Assembly (NCBI GenBank): GCA_023423065.1
Contig: JAFAGC010000011.1
Span: 1-34,814 of the forward strand
DNA length: 34,814 nt
DNA from: Pseudomonadota bacterium
Lineage (GTDB): Bacteria; Pseudomonadota; Gammaproteobacteria; Steroidobacterales; Steroidobacteraceae
Reading direction: 5' to 3'
In this document: one piece after another, positions 1-7,604 of the stretch
How the letters are laid out: every line of letters begins with the position of its first letter
Numbering within the stretch: position 1 is the stretch's first letter
Notes under the pieces: model-generated
Told to the model about the DNA's origin: nothing
The model's database searches: none
What the model saw: only the letters and a program-made list of their open reading frames with translations
Position numbers and translations under genes: made by a program

Positions 1-1
1 C

Positions 2-76
2 TTGGGGCCCGGCCGGGGCGCTTGGGGCGACGGGGGCGGGCGCGGGCGGGCCGCCTTCGACGTGGTGCCTGATTGA
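2..76 (+). other. Window edge, possible gene tail (unresolved)
   Basis: The first 76 bases are extremely G-rich on the + strand. One + frame (codons from base 2) stays open from the edge and stops at a TGA at 74-76. It would encode a Gly/Arg-rich tail ending in AAFDVVPD, directly abutting the stop of the lipoprotein gene on the other strand. It could be the end of a + strand gene with a glycine-rich C-terminus, but with so little sequence this is only a possibility. Confidence 0.2.
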
Positions 77-631
77 CTACTTCTTCGCGCCCTGCGAGGC
101 GACGACGTTGGCGTCGCTGCCGAGCGAGTACAGATATTCGTGGTACTCGTCGGAGCCCACCTTGAAGGTGGCGAGTTTCGCGCGCTGCTCGGGCGTCAGC
201 GTGTATTCCTGGTAACCGCGGTCCACGAGGCAGTGCTTGAAGGTTTCCGCCTGCAGGCGCTTCGCCTGCATCTCCTGCGAACGCTGCTGGGTGGCCGCGC
301 GCTGGACGAAGTCGGAACCGGCCATGCCGCTGTACGTGCCCGACGCGGGAACATTGCTGCTGGCTCCCGAACCACCGGCGGCGGCGCCGCTGGCCGCGCT
401 CGAGCCGCGCGCCGTGTCCGTCTGGGCGCTCGAATTCTTGCCGCTGATGCCTCCGGCCGTGCCGGCACCGTTACCGGCGTTCTGCATTGCGGCGAGACCC
501 GTGCACATGCCGATGTCCGTGCCGTAATCGACCCGGCTCACGCCCGCCTTGCCCCAGGCGGTCTGCTGACCCGTGCTGGCGCATCCAACCAGCGCGATAC
601 TCACACCTGCTACCAACAAAATGGATTTCAT
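77..631 (-). CDS. Small lipoprotein, function unknown
   Basis: A 184-aa exported lipoprotein of unknown function. The N-terminus is a short signal peptide with lipobox LVGC, so Cys17 is the expected lipidated residue. Residues about 45-95 are a low-complexity Gly/Ala/Ser linker. The rest (about 100-184) is charged, probably helical, and contains one Cys (HCLVDRGYQEY). The start is the ATG at 631: a purine-rich GGGAGA lies about 10 nt upstream, and a TTG six codons earlier would spoil the signal peptide. It is separated from the iron operon by about 140 nt that should hold its own promoter. The layout (lipobox, linker, compact C-terminal domain) suits an envelope-associated protein. I do not recognise the family. 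Confidence 0.75.
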   Translation of the reverse strand: MKSILLVAGVSIALVGCASTGQQTAWGKAGVSRVDYGTDIGMCTGLAAMQNAGNGAGTAGGISGKNSSAQTDTARGSSAASGAAAGGSGASSNVPASGTYSGMAGSDFVQRAATQQRSQEMQAKRLQAETFKHCLVDRGYQEYTLTPEQRAKLATFKVGSDEYHEYLYSLGSDANVVASQGAKK

Positions 632-773
632 CGAGAGGTCTCCCTGCAATTAGACCAGGCCGTTTCGACCGCCGGGAACACGAAAGATTCCGGCGCGTTC
701 GGGGGCGGCAAGATACCCGCAAGTCTCGCACCGATACAACGAAGCGCTCCGCGGAAGCGGGAAACGCGGAAAT

Positions 774-1682
774 TCAGCGCCCGGATTCGGCTTGAACGGC
801 CGCGCGCGAGCGGTCGATGACCTGGCACAGGCTGCCGGTTGCCGCAATGACCGAGGGACCCATGCGATCGATGCGCAGGTCGCTGTATGCGACCAGCCGG
901 CCGTTTCGCACGGCGCTGAGCGCCGGAAACTTGCGCCATTCCGCGAGCCACGGGTCGCCGGCGCCGGGCGGCCCGGACGCGATGATGAGCTCGGGATCGC
1001 GCAACACCACCGACTCGCGCGTGACGGCGGGCGCCGCGGTGCCGAGGTCGGCGAACACGTTTTCCGCCCCGCACAGCCGCAACGCATCGTTGATCACGTG
1101 TTTGCCGCCGATCGTGTAGATAGGCCGATCCCAGATCTGGTAGAGCACGCGGATGCGCGGTCGCGCGCGATACTTCATCGCGATTCCCTCGAGCTCGGCG
1201 CGCAGGCCGGTCGCGCTCTCATTTGCCGCTTCGGCCGTGCCGGCCAGGGCGCCGAGCCGTTCGATGGATTCGGGCATGCCCGCGAGCCGCGTGACGTGCA
1301 CTTCGTAAACCGGCACGCCGAGCGAGCGGATGCGATCGATGCGCACGCGTTGCACGACGTCGACCGCGACGACCACGACACTCGGGCGCAGCGCCAGCAA
1401 TTGTTCGAAGTCGAGCGTCTCCGCGTCTCCGACGACGGGGATGCGGGCGGCCTCTTCCGGTTCGACGCTGTGCGCGATGGTGCCGACAAGGCAATGTCCC
1501 GCGCCGGCCGCGTACAACATCGCGGTCGTGCCGGGTGCGAGCGAGACGATGCGGCAGGATTGCGTGCTCACGGTCACACGCGCGCCGGTGTCGTCGACGA
1601 CCGTGCGCGTGGCGTCCGCGGCGTTCGCGCCCGAAGACATTCCGGCCGCGAACAGCAGGCCGGCCAGGAGTGTGAATTTCAC
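774..1682 (-). CDS. Periplasmic metal/corrinoid-binding protein (BtuF/FhuD-like)
   Basis: A 302-aa substrate-binding protein of the helical-backbone metal receptor type that carries iron chelates, heme or cobalamin in the periplasm. The signal peptide ends near residue 21 (GANA). The usual fold landmarks follow: RIVSLAPGTTAMLYAAGAG near the start of the mature protein, then LLALRPSVVVV, a long central helix (about 140-185) and a C-terminal lobe with DPELIIASGPPG. The start is a GTG at 1682 that overlaps the stop of the upstream small gene (GTGA), so the two are translationally coupled. A longer upstream frame exists but reads through feoB in another frame and is a shadow. No ABC permease or ATPase is present nearby, so it may deliver iron or a cofactor to a transporter encoded elsewhere. 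The ligand cannot be read from sequence. Confidence 0.8.
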   Translation of the reverse strand: MKFTLLAGLLFAAGMSSGANAADATRTVVDDTGARVTVSTQSCRIVSLAPGTTAMLYAAGAGHCLVGTIAHSVEPEEAARIPVVGDAETLDFEQLLALRPSVVVVAVDVVQRVRIDRIRSLGVPVYEVHVTRLAGMPESIERLGALAGTAEAANESATGLRAELEGIAMKYRARPRIRVLYQIWDRPIYTIGGKHVINDALRLCGAENVFADLGTAAPAVTRESVVLRDPELIIASGPPGAGDPWLAEWRKFPALSAVRNGRLVAYSDLRIDRMGPSVIAATGSLCQVIDRSRAAVQAESGR

Positions 1683-1918
1683 CGGCGGTGGTGCGGCGCG
1701 CGCACGGGATTCGCGGCGCACCCGTCGCAACTGCCGCCAGCGCGCAGGATGCGCGGCTGCAGTACGCGCGCGCGCAATCCCGCGAGCCCGCCGCGGCGCG
1801 CGGCCCACGCATCGAGCGAGACCAGGATCTTCAGCCGCCGCCTTGCCGGCATGAGTTTCCACGCGGCCACGAGGAACGCGGCGAAGACGATGACGGCGAC
1901 TGCGATTTGCTGCCACAT
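1679..1918 (-). CDS. FeoB-associated small CxxC membrane protein (DUF6587-like)
   Basis: A 79-aa protein with one N-terminal membrane segment (about residues 4-22) followed by a basic region and a C-terminal CDGC motif (Cys64, Cys67) with a terminal His pair. It starts 9 nt after feoB ends and its stop overlaps the start of the binding-protein gene, so it belongs to the feo operon. Position, size, single membrane helix and cysteine pair match small proteins found after feoB in many gammaproteobacteria (DUF6587, from memory). It is not the winged-helix FeoC. The cysteines and histidines could bind iron or stabilise the FeoB complex, which is inference. Confidence 0.75.
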   Translation of the reverse strand: MWQQIAVAVIVFAAFLVAAWKLMPARRRLKILVSLDAWAARRGGLAGLRARVLQPRILRAGGSCDGCAANPVRAPHHRR

Positions 1919-1927
1919 GGCGAAACT

Positions 1928-3802
1928 CTACGCCCAGGATCCGACCACGCGGTAGGTGACGAATGCCGCGATGTAGGCCAGCGCAAAGAGATAGGCGGCC
2001 ATGATGATGGGATAACGCCACGAGTTGGTCTCGCGCTTCACGATCGCGAGCGTCGACAGGCACTGGGGCGCGAACACGTACCACGCGAGCAGCGAGCAGG
2101 CCGTGGCCAGGCTCCAGCCGCTCGCGATCACGGGTCCGAGCTGGTTTGCCAGGTCGTCACCCGTGGACGACATCGCGTAAACCGTGCCGAGCGCGCCGAC
2201 GGCGACTTCGCGCGCGGCGAGTCCGGGCACGAGCGCGATCGAAATCTGCCAGTTGAAACCGATTGGCGCGAAGACGTGTTCTAGCAACGCACCGAGACGT
2301 CCCGCGAAGCTGTACTGGATCGGGAGCCCGGTCGCGTCCGGCGGCGGCGCGGGGTAGCTAGACAGGAACCACAGCAGGATCATCAACGCGAGGATGATGC
2401 CGCCGACGCGCGTCACGAAGATGCGCACGCGTTCCCACAGTCCGAGCAGCAGGTTGCCGGCGTGCGGCCACTGGAAATCCGGCAGCTCGAGCATGAGCGG
2501 CGAGTGGCGCGAACCGCCGGTGAATTGCTTGACGACGAGCGCGACCAGCAGCGAAGAGAGGATCCCGGCCGCGTACAGGGCGAACAGCACGAGGCCTTGC
2601 AGATTGAAGATGCCCACGTCGCGCGCCGGGATGAACGCGGCGATCAGCAGTCCGTACACCGGGAGGCGCGCCGAGCAGGTCATGAGCGGCGCGATCATTA
2701 TTGTAGTAAGCCTGTCGCGCCAGTTCGGGATCGTGCGCGTCGCCATGATGCCGGGAATGGCGCAGGCATGACTCGACAGCAGCGGAATGAATGCGCGCCC
2801 CGAAAGCCCCACCCAGCCCATGAGCCGGTCGAGTAGATAGGCAGCGCGCGGCAGGTAGCCCGAGTCCTCGAGGAAGAGGATGAAGAAGAACAGGATCACG
2901 ATCTGCGGCAGGAACACGAGCACCGCGCCCGCGCCCGCGATCACGCCGTCGGAAAGCAGGCTCGCGAGCGGGCCTGGCGGCAGATGTTCCGCGACCCAGG
3001 CGCCGAGCGCGCCCATGCCGGCGTCGATGGCGTCCATGAGCGGCGCCGCCCAGCTGAATACCGCCTGGAAGATCAGGAACATGACGATCGCGAGCACGAC
3101 GACGCCGCCGACGGGATGCAGCAGCACGCGGTCGAAACGGCCCAGCCACTCGCTGTCTCGCGGCGCGGAATAACCGACCGCGGCGAGCAGGCCGCGCAGG
3201 TCCGCCTGGGTCTGCTCGGCGTCCTCGGCCGTGGGTTCGTGCCACTGCGGAGCGCGCGCGGCGCGGTTGCCGCTCCAGCGGGACGGCTCGATGGCCTCGA
3301 TGAGCGCATCGGCCCCGCCGCGTCTGACGGCAATGGTCGGGAGCACCTGAATGCCGAGTTCGCTCGAGAGGCGCGCGACGTCGATCTGCACGCCGCGCCG
3401 CCTGGCGACATCCATGCGATTGAGCGCGAGCATCATCGGCAGACCGAGACGTTTCACTTCGAGCGCGAGCCTGAGGCCGATCGGCAGGTGCACGGCGTCC
3501 ACCACGCACACGACGAGATCCGGCGATCTCTCGCCGGCCACGCGGCCGAGCAATACGTCGCGGGTTATCGCCTCGTCGAGCGTGGTGGGCTTGAGTCCAT
3601 AGGTGCCCGGCAGGTCGAGGATGCGCAGCACGCGGCCGTCGCCTGCCGTGCGTTCGCCTTCGCGCCGCTCGACGGTGACGCCCGGGTAGTTAGCTACCTT
3701 CTGGTGGCTTCCGGTGAGGCGGTTGAACAACGCGGTCTTGCCGCAGTTGGGCACGCCAACGAGCGCGATGCGCAGTGAAGAAGTAGTGACGGCGGCGTCC
3801 AA
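1928..3802 (-). CDS. feoB: Ferrous iron transporter FeoB
   Basis: Inner-membrane Fe(II) importer of 624 aa. The N-terminal G domain shows all key motifs: G1 GVPNCGKT (16-23), G2 Thr in PGVT (43), G3 DLPG (63-66) and G4 NRMD (128-131). A helical GDI-like spacer follows, then a membrane domain from about residue 225 with two Gate-type halves. Cys-containing transmembrane motifs (HACAIPG and TCSARLPVYG) are the positions implicated in iron passage in FeoB. The protein is shorter than the roughly 770-aa Escherichia coli FeoB and lacks much of its C-terminal part, as in many non-enteric homologues. It lies 77 nt downstream of feoA and is followed by a small CxxC protein. Identification is firm. 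Confidence 0.97.
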   Translation of the reverse strand: MDAAVTTSSLRIALVGVPNCGKTALFNRLTGSHQKVANYPGVTVERREGERTAGDGRVLRILDLPGTYGLKPTTLDEAITRDVLLGRVAGERSPDLVVCVVDAVHLPIGLRLALEVKRLGLPMMLALNRMDVARRRGVQIDVARLSSELGIQVLPTIAVRRGGADALIEAIEPSRWSGNRAARAPQWHEPTAEDAEQTQADLRGLLAAVGYSAPRDSEWLGRFDRVLLHPVGGVVVLAIVMFLIFQAVFSWAAPLMDAIDAGMGALGAWVAEHLPPGPLASLLSDGVIAGAGAVLVFLPQIVILFFFILFLEDSGYLPRAAYLLDRLMGWVGLSGRAFIPLLSSHACAIPGIMATRTIPNWRDRLTTIMIAPLMTCSARLPVYGLLIAAFIPARDVGIFNLQGLVLFALYAAGILSSLLVALVVKQFTGGSRHSPLMLELPDFQWPHAGNLLLGLWERVRIFVTRVGGIILALMILLWFLSSYPAPPPDATGLPIQYSFAGRLGALLEHVFAPIGFNWQISIALVPGLAAREVAVGALGTVYAMSSTGDDLANQLGPVIASGWSLATACSLLAWYVFAPQCLSTLAIVKRETNSWRYPIIMAAYLFALAYIAAFVTYRVVGSWA

Positions 3803-3879
3803 GATTCCTGCGTTCCTGCCCGGACTCTCTACCGGGGCTCTAATGGGCTCTGTGCGCGCTCAAGCCTGGCGGACGACGA

Positions 3880-4230
3880 TCAGGCGACGGCGGCCTGCGT
3901 GCTTGCGCCTTCGGGAGCACGCCTTCCGATCGATTCCGTCTGCGTGCGGTGCACGCGCACCGCCGCCGCTTCCGCGCGGCGCAGCGCGAAGGTCGAGCCG
4001 CCGATGCGCACGGCGAGCGGATCACCTCCGAACCACATGCGCGCGACGATCTCGCAGCGCGCGCCGGCCACGAAACCCAGGTCGCGGAGCCGCGCGAGCA
4101 GCGCTTCCGTTTCCCGCGCCTCCACACCGGGAAGCACCGAGGAATCGAGGCTCGAAACCCAGCCGTGGTCGCCCCGCTGCAGTTCGGTCAGCGAGACGGA
4201 TGAGTCCGACAGGGAAACATTCATTTTCAC
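3880..4230 (-). CDS. feoA: FeoA, SH3-like partner of FeoB
   Basis: A 116-aa cytosolic FeoA-family protein. The SH3-like core is seen in RLRDLGFVAGARCEIVARMWFGGDPLAVRIGGSTFALRRAEAAAVRV (about residues 46-93, shown only as family evidence in parts: DLGFVAG, GGDPLAVRIGG, FALRRAEA). FeoA proteins are thought to bind and modulate the FeoB G domain. The N-terminal 35 residues and the last 20 are extensions beyond the typical 75-85-aa FeoA. The first two possible starts (MKM..., or the Met at residue 3) differ by 2 residues. It is the first gene of the feo operon; a strong palindrome 34 nt upstream is the likely iron-regulated operator. Confidence 0.93.
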   Translation of the reverse strand: MKMNVSLSDSSVSLTELQRGDHGWVSSLDSSVLPGVEARETEALLARLRDLGFVAGARCEIVARMWFGGDPLAVRIGGSTFALRRAEAAAVRVHRTQTESIGRRAPEGASTQAAVA

Positions 4231-4263
4231 GGGTCCGAGTATGGGTTCGGGGGCCCCGGATGT

Positions 4264-4284
4264 AAATGCGAGAGGTTCGCATTT
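4264..4284. promoter_or_regulatory. Fur-box-like palindrome upstream of feoA
   Basis: A perfect inverted repeat with 8-bp arms and a 5-bp centre (AAATGCGA-N5-TCGCATTT), 34 nt upstream of the feoA start. The outer arms and 19-21 bp size resemble gammaproteobacterial Fur operators. Together with the iron-transport operon it precedes, this makes Fur the most likely binder. The central bases do not match the classical AT-rich Fur consensus, so another metal regulator is possible. Confidence 0.6.
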
Positions 4285-4290
4285 GCACGA

Positions 4291-4306
4291 ATGTGCGTTT
4301 GCACAT
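4291..4306. promoter_or_regulatory. Second palindrome in the feoA/tetR intergenic region
   Basis: A perfect inverted repeat ATGTGC-GTTT-GCACAT lying between the Fur-like site and the TetR-side promoter. It could be a second operator half-site cluster for the TetR regulator or for an unrelated factor. No further evidence decides this. Confidence 0.35.
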
Positions 4307-4317
4307 GCTTCTACAAA

Positions 4318-4347
4318 TTGACACTGTGTCAGAACCCGGCCTAGGCT
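4318..4347 (+). promoter_or_regulatory. Promoter with overlapping TetR-type operator
   Basis: TTGACA at 4318-4323 is a consensus -35 element. About 17-18 nt later lies a weak -10 (TAGGCT) within the expected distance of the TetR start codon at 4356. A 13-bp perfect palindrome TGACAC-T-GTGTCA (4319-4331) overlaps the -35, which is the classic position for a repressor site. It probably serves autorepression by the TetR protein and control of the efflux genes behind it. Confidence 0.55.
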
Positions 4348-4355
4348 CCGCCCCC

Positions 4356-4994
4356 ATGAACTACATTGCCGAACGCCGACTCGAGGAAAAGGAGCGCCGC
4401 CGCGCCGAGATCATCGACGCCGCCGAAGCCGCGGGCCGCGAAATGGGACTCGACTCATTGACGATGGATGACGTCGCGCGCCGCGCGCGCCTGTCGCGCG
4501 CACTGCTCTACGTGTACTTCCAGGATCGCTCCGACCTCATGTTCGGTCTCGCCGAACGCGCGATGGGCATGCTGCTCGCGCGATTCAACGAAGCCGCCGA
4601 GCGCCACCGTGCCGGCCTCGACCAGGTCATCGCCATCGGTCGCGCGTACGTCGCGTTTTCACAGGAATTTCCCGTGCTGTTCGAAGCGCTCGCGCGCTGC
4701 GAGCTCAAGACTCCGGAACCCACGGAAGGTTCGCCTTCGGAGCAGGCGTGCGCGATCGGCGGCGATCGACTGCAACATCGGCTCATCCAGTCGATCGATG
4801 CCGGCGTGCGCGACGGCAGCATCCGTTCCGACATCGGATCTCCGCTGCTCACCAGCGTCACGTTATGGGGCTTCATGCACGGAATCATCCAGCTCACGTC
4901 GACGAAGGCCAACGCGCTCGCGCATCACGGCGTGACCGCGCAGTCCCTTGTCGAACACGCGATCAACATGGTCGCGCGCGATCTGAAGGCTTGA
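4356..4994 (+). CDS. TetR/AcrR-family transcriptional regulator
   Basis: A 212-aa TetR-family repressor. The N-terminal helix-turn-helix is clear: residues about 15-62, with LTMDDVARRARLSRALLYVYF as the recognition region (key elements TMDDVA, SRALLYVYF). The C-terminal all-helical half would bind an inducer and dimerise; it is not diagnostic of a ligand. The start at 4356 is preferred over an upstream in-frame ATG at 4266 because the family begins just before the HTH and the promoter and operator lie between the two. It is followed 45 nt later by TolC/adaptor/RND pump genes on the same strand, so it is the probable local repressor of efflux. Confidence 0.92.
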   Translation: MNYIAERRLEEKERRRAEIIDAAEAAGREMGLDSLTMDDVARRARLSRALLYVYFQDRSDLMFGLAERAMGMLLARFNEAAERHRAGLDQVIAIGRAYVAFSQEFPVLFEALARCELKTPEPTEGSPSEQACAIGGDRLQHRLIQSIDAGVRDGSIRSDIGSPLLTSVTLWGFMHGIIQLTSTKANALAHHGVTAQSLVEHAINMVARDLKA

Positions 4995-5039
4995 GACCAC
5001 CCATCCCTTTCCTCAGGAAAAAGGCGCGACGGATTAGAC

Positions 5040-6476
5040 ATGCGTCCAGCAACTGAACAACTGAAGCCGAAGCACGTGGTCGCGCTGTGCCTGCTGGCAG
5101 GCTTTTCGCTGGCAACCGGCGCGCAGACGCCTGAGCCGACCGGGCGGCCGTTGGGCGCCGTGATCGACGAATACGTGCGCGAAGGTCTGCAGTCGAATCT
5201 CGCCCTGCAGGCGCAGACGCTCGAAGTCGAGCGCGCGGAAGCCGCGCTCGACGCGGCGCGCGCGCGTTATTTTCCCGAGGCCGCGCTCGCGGCGCGTTAC
5301 TCGCGCTCCGAGGGCGGTCGCACGATCGACCTGCCGCTCGGCGATACGCTCAATCCCGCATACCAGACGCTCAACGATTTGCTCGTCGCGCAGGGTCAGC
5401 AGCCGCAGTTCCCGGTCGTGCGCAACGAGACGATTCCGTTCCTGCGCGAACGCGAGCAGGACACGCGCATCACGTTGCGCATGCCGCTGATCGCGCCCGC
5501 GATTCCCGCCGCCGTGCGCGCCCAGCGCGAGCTGCTCGGCGCGACGGAGTACGGACGCGAAGCGCTCGGGCGGCGCCTCAAGCGCGACATCACCGTCGGC
5601 TACCTCACGTACCTGGCCGCCGTGCGCACGCGCGGCATCGTCGACGCTTCGGTGACGCTGCTCAACGAAAACCTGCGCGTCAACGAATCGCTGTTCCGCA
5701 ACGGCAAGGTCACGCAGGACCAGGTCCTGCGCGCTCGCGCCGAACTACTCGAAGTGATGCAGCAATCGCGCGACGCGCAGAACGGCGCGGAGCAGTCGCG
5801 CAGCTACCTCAATTTTCTGCTCAATCGCCCGCTCGACACCGAACTCGAGAATGCCGAGGTCGGCGCGAACGTGAGCGCGACTACGCGCGCGCTCGCGGAG
5901 TTGCGCCAGGCGGCGCTCGAGAACCGGCCCGAGCTGCAGCAGCTCGAGGCGCTGACGCGCGCGAGCGAGGCCCAGACCAGGGTCGCGAAGGCGGACCGGT
6001 GGCCGACGCTGTCGTTCGGCGCCGATGGCGGCATCCAGGGCGAGGAATACCAGTTCGGCCGCGGCAGCAATTTCGCGACCGTGTCGCTGCTGCTCAACTG
6101 GACCTTCTTCGACGGCGGCGCGCGCCGCGCGGCGGTGCGCCAGGCGAACGCGACCGCGCGCAAGACCGCGACGCAGCGCGACGAGCTGGCGCAGCAGGTT
6201 CAGCTCGAAGTCCAGCAGGCGCTCGACCGGCTCGACACCAGCGCGGACTCGCTCGCGACCGCCGAGGCGCGCTCCGAGGCCGCGCGCGCGGGTTTTCGCA
6301 TCGCGAGCCGCAAGCGTGACGAGGGCGTGATCAGCCAGGTCGAATTCATCGACTCTCGCTCGAGCCTCACGAGCGCCGAGCTCAATCTGAACATCACGCG
6401 ATTTCAGGTCCTCGCGCGCCAGGCTGAGCTCGACTACGCCACCGCCGCGGGAAATCTGCCGCTACCGGGGCCCTGA
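5040..6476 (+). CDS. TolC-family outer-membrane efflux channel
   Basis: A 478-aa outer-membrane factor that forms the exit duct of the tripartite pump encoded by the next two genes. A signal peptide covers about residues 1-28 (LCLLAGFSLATGAQ). The rest shows the TolC duplicated pattern of long Ala/Glu/Arg-rich coiled coils interrupted by strand-forming segments (for example TLSFGADGG and ATVSLLLNWTFFDGG). The typical OEP repeat ends appear as NRPLD and in the C-terminal GVISQVEFIDSRSSLTSAELN region. Length is normal for the family. It ends 23 nt before the adaptor gene. Confidence 0.93.
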   Translation: MRPATEQLKPKHVVALCLLAGFSLATGAQTPEPTGRPLGAVIDEYVREGLQSNLALQAQTLEVERAEAALDAARARYFPEAALAARYSRSEGGRTIDLPLGDTLNPAYQTLNDLLVAQGQQPQFPVVRNETIPFLREREQDTRITLRMPLIAPAIPAAVRAQRELLGATEYGREALGRRLKRDITVGYLTYLAAVRTRGIVDASVTLLNENLRVNESLFRNGKVTQDQVLRARAELLEVMQQSRDAQNGAEQSRSYLNFLLNRPLDTELENAEVGANVSATTRALAELRQAALENRPELQQLEALTRASEAQTRVAKADRWPTLSFGADGGIQGEEYQFGRGSNFATVSLLLNWTFFDGGARRAAVRQANATARKTATQRDELAQQVQLEVQQALDRLDTSADSLATAEARSEAARAGFRIASRKRDEGVISQVEFIDSRSSLTSAELNLNITRFQVLARQAELDYATAAGNLPLPGP

Positions 6477-6499
6477 CAGGAATTCAACGGAAGAACACG

Positions 6500-7585
6500 A
6501 TGAAGAACAAACTACTGCCGCTGATCCCGCTCGCATTGGCCGCCGCATTGCTAGCGGCCTGCCAGCGCAACGAGGCGCAGCCCGTCGACAAGCCGACGCC
6601 GGTGCGAATCCAGCGCGCGAGCAACGGACCCGCCGTGCCCCCCATCGACACCAATGGCGCCGTCGCGACGAAATACGAAATGCGGCTGTCCTTCAAGATG
6701 GGCGGGGTCGTGCGTCGCATCCACGTGCAGGAGGGCGATCGCGTCAAGAAGGGACAGCGACTCGCGGAGATCGAACTCACCGAGGTCGGTGCGCAGGTCG
6801 AACAGGCGCGCCAGATGGCGGAGAAGGCCGAGCGCGATCTCAAGCGCGGCGAAAATCTCTACGCCGACCAGGTGATCAGTCTCGAGCAGCTCCAGGACCT
6901 GCGCACGCAGGCCTCGATCGCGGCCGCGCAGTACAAGTCGGCGCAGTTCAACCTGGGTTATTCGGTGATCGCGGCCCCGCGCGACGGTCTCGTGCTGCGC
7001 AAGCTGGTGGAGGAGCGCGAGCTCGTACCCGCCGGCACGCCCGTGCTGTTGTTCGGCGAAAGCGATGCCGGATACGTGGTCAAGGCCGCCCTCGCCGACC
7101 GCGAGATCGTGAACGTGAAGCTCGGCGACAAGGGCGAGATCCGCATGGACGCATTCCCCGGCCGCACCATGACCGGCACGATCGTGGAGATCGCCAGCGC
7201 CGCCGACGAGCGCTCCGGCATGTTCCCGATCGAAGTGCAGTTCGACGCACCGCCGCCGCGGCTGGTGAGCGGGCTCGTCGCGCGGCTGCGGCTCACGCCG
7301 CACAGCGACTCCCCCGGACTCACCTACATTCCGATGGCGGCGCTGGTCGAAGGCGACGGCGACCGCGCGAGCGTGTTCGTGGTCAAGGGCGACACCGCCG
7401 AGAGGCGCAACGTGCGCGTGGCCTTCATCACCGCCGACAGCATCGCGCTCGAAAGTGGCCTCGCCGCCGGCGAGCAGGTGGTCACCGACGGCGCGTTGTT
7501 CCTCGAGAACGGCGAACGCGTCGAGGTGCTGCGCGAAACGACTCGCCAGGCGGAGAACATGCCGCCGCGCGGCGCGGATAGTTAG
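6500..7585 (+). CDS. RND efflux periplasmic adaptor lipoprotein (MFP)
   Basis: A 361-aa membrane fusion protein that bridges the RND pump and the TolC channel. The signal peptide ends in lipobox LLAAC, so Cys21 is lipidated and anchors the adaptor to the inner membrane. A biotinyl-lipoyl half (RIHVQEGDRVKKGQRLAEIE, split by the hairpin, second half VIAAPRDGLVLRKLVEERELVPAGTPV) flanks a short alpha-helical hairpin (about 95-155). Beta-barrel and membrane-proximal domains follow. The hairpin is short, as in AcrA/MexA-type adaptors. A good context and spacing put it in one operon with its neighbours; it ends 19 nt before the pump start. Confidence 0.93.
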   Translation: MKNKLLPLIPLALAAALLAACQRNEAQPVDKPTPVRIQRASNGPAVPPIDTNGAVATKYEMRLSFKMGGVVRRIHVQEGDRVKKGQRLAEIELTEVGAQVEQARQMAEKAERDLKRGENLYADQVISLEQLQDLRTQASIAAAQYKSAQFNLGYSVIAAPRDGLVLRKLVEERELVPAGTPVLLFGESDAGYVVKAALADREIVNVKLGDKGEIRMDAFPGRTMTGTIVEIASAADERSGMFPIEVQFDAPPPRLVSGLVARLRLTPHSDSPGLTYIPMAALVEGDGDRASVFVVKGDTAERRNVRVAFITADSIALESGLAAGEQVVTDGALFLENGERVEVLRETTRQAENMPPRGADS

Positions 7586-7604
7586 TCGCGTCCGGGAGAA
7601 GGCG

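Noticed and set aside
1683..2084. Upstream extension of the metal-binding protein
   Set aside because: It runs through the small CxxC gene and the feoB end in another frame and has no signal peptide; the GTG at 1682 directly starts one.
4990..5040. Possible terminator between TetR and the efflux channel gene
   Set aside because: The CCTTTCCT/AGGAAAAAGG arms do not pair perfectly and no T-run follows, so read-through is more likely.
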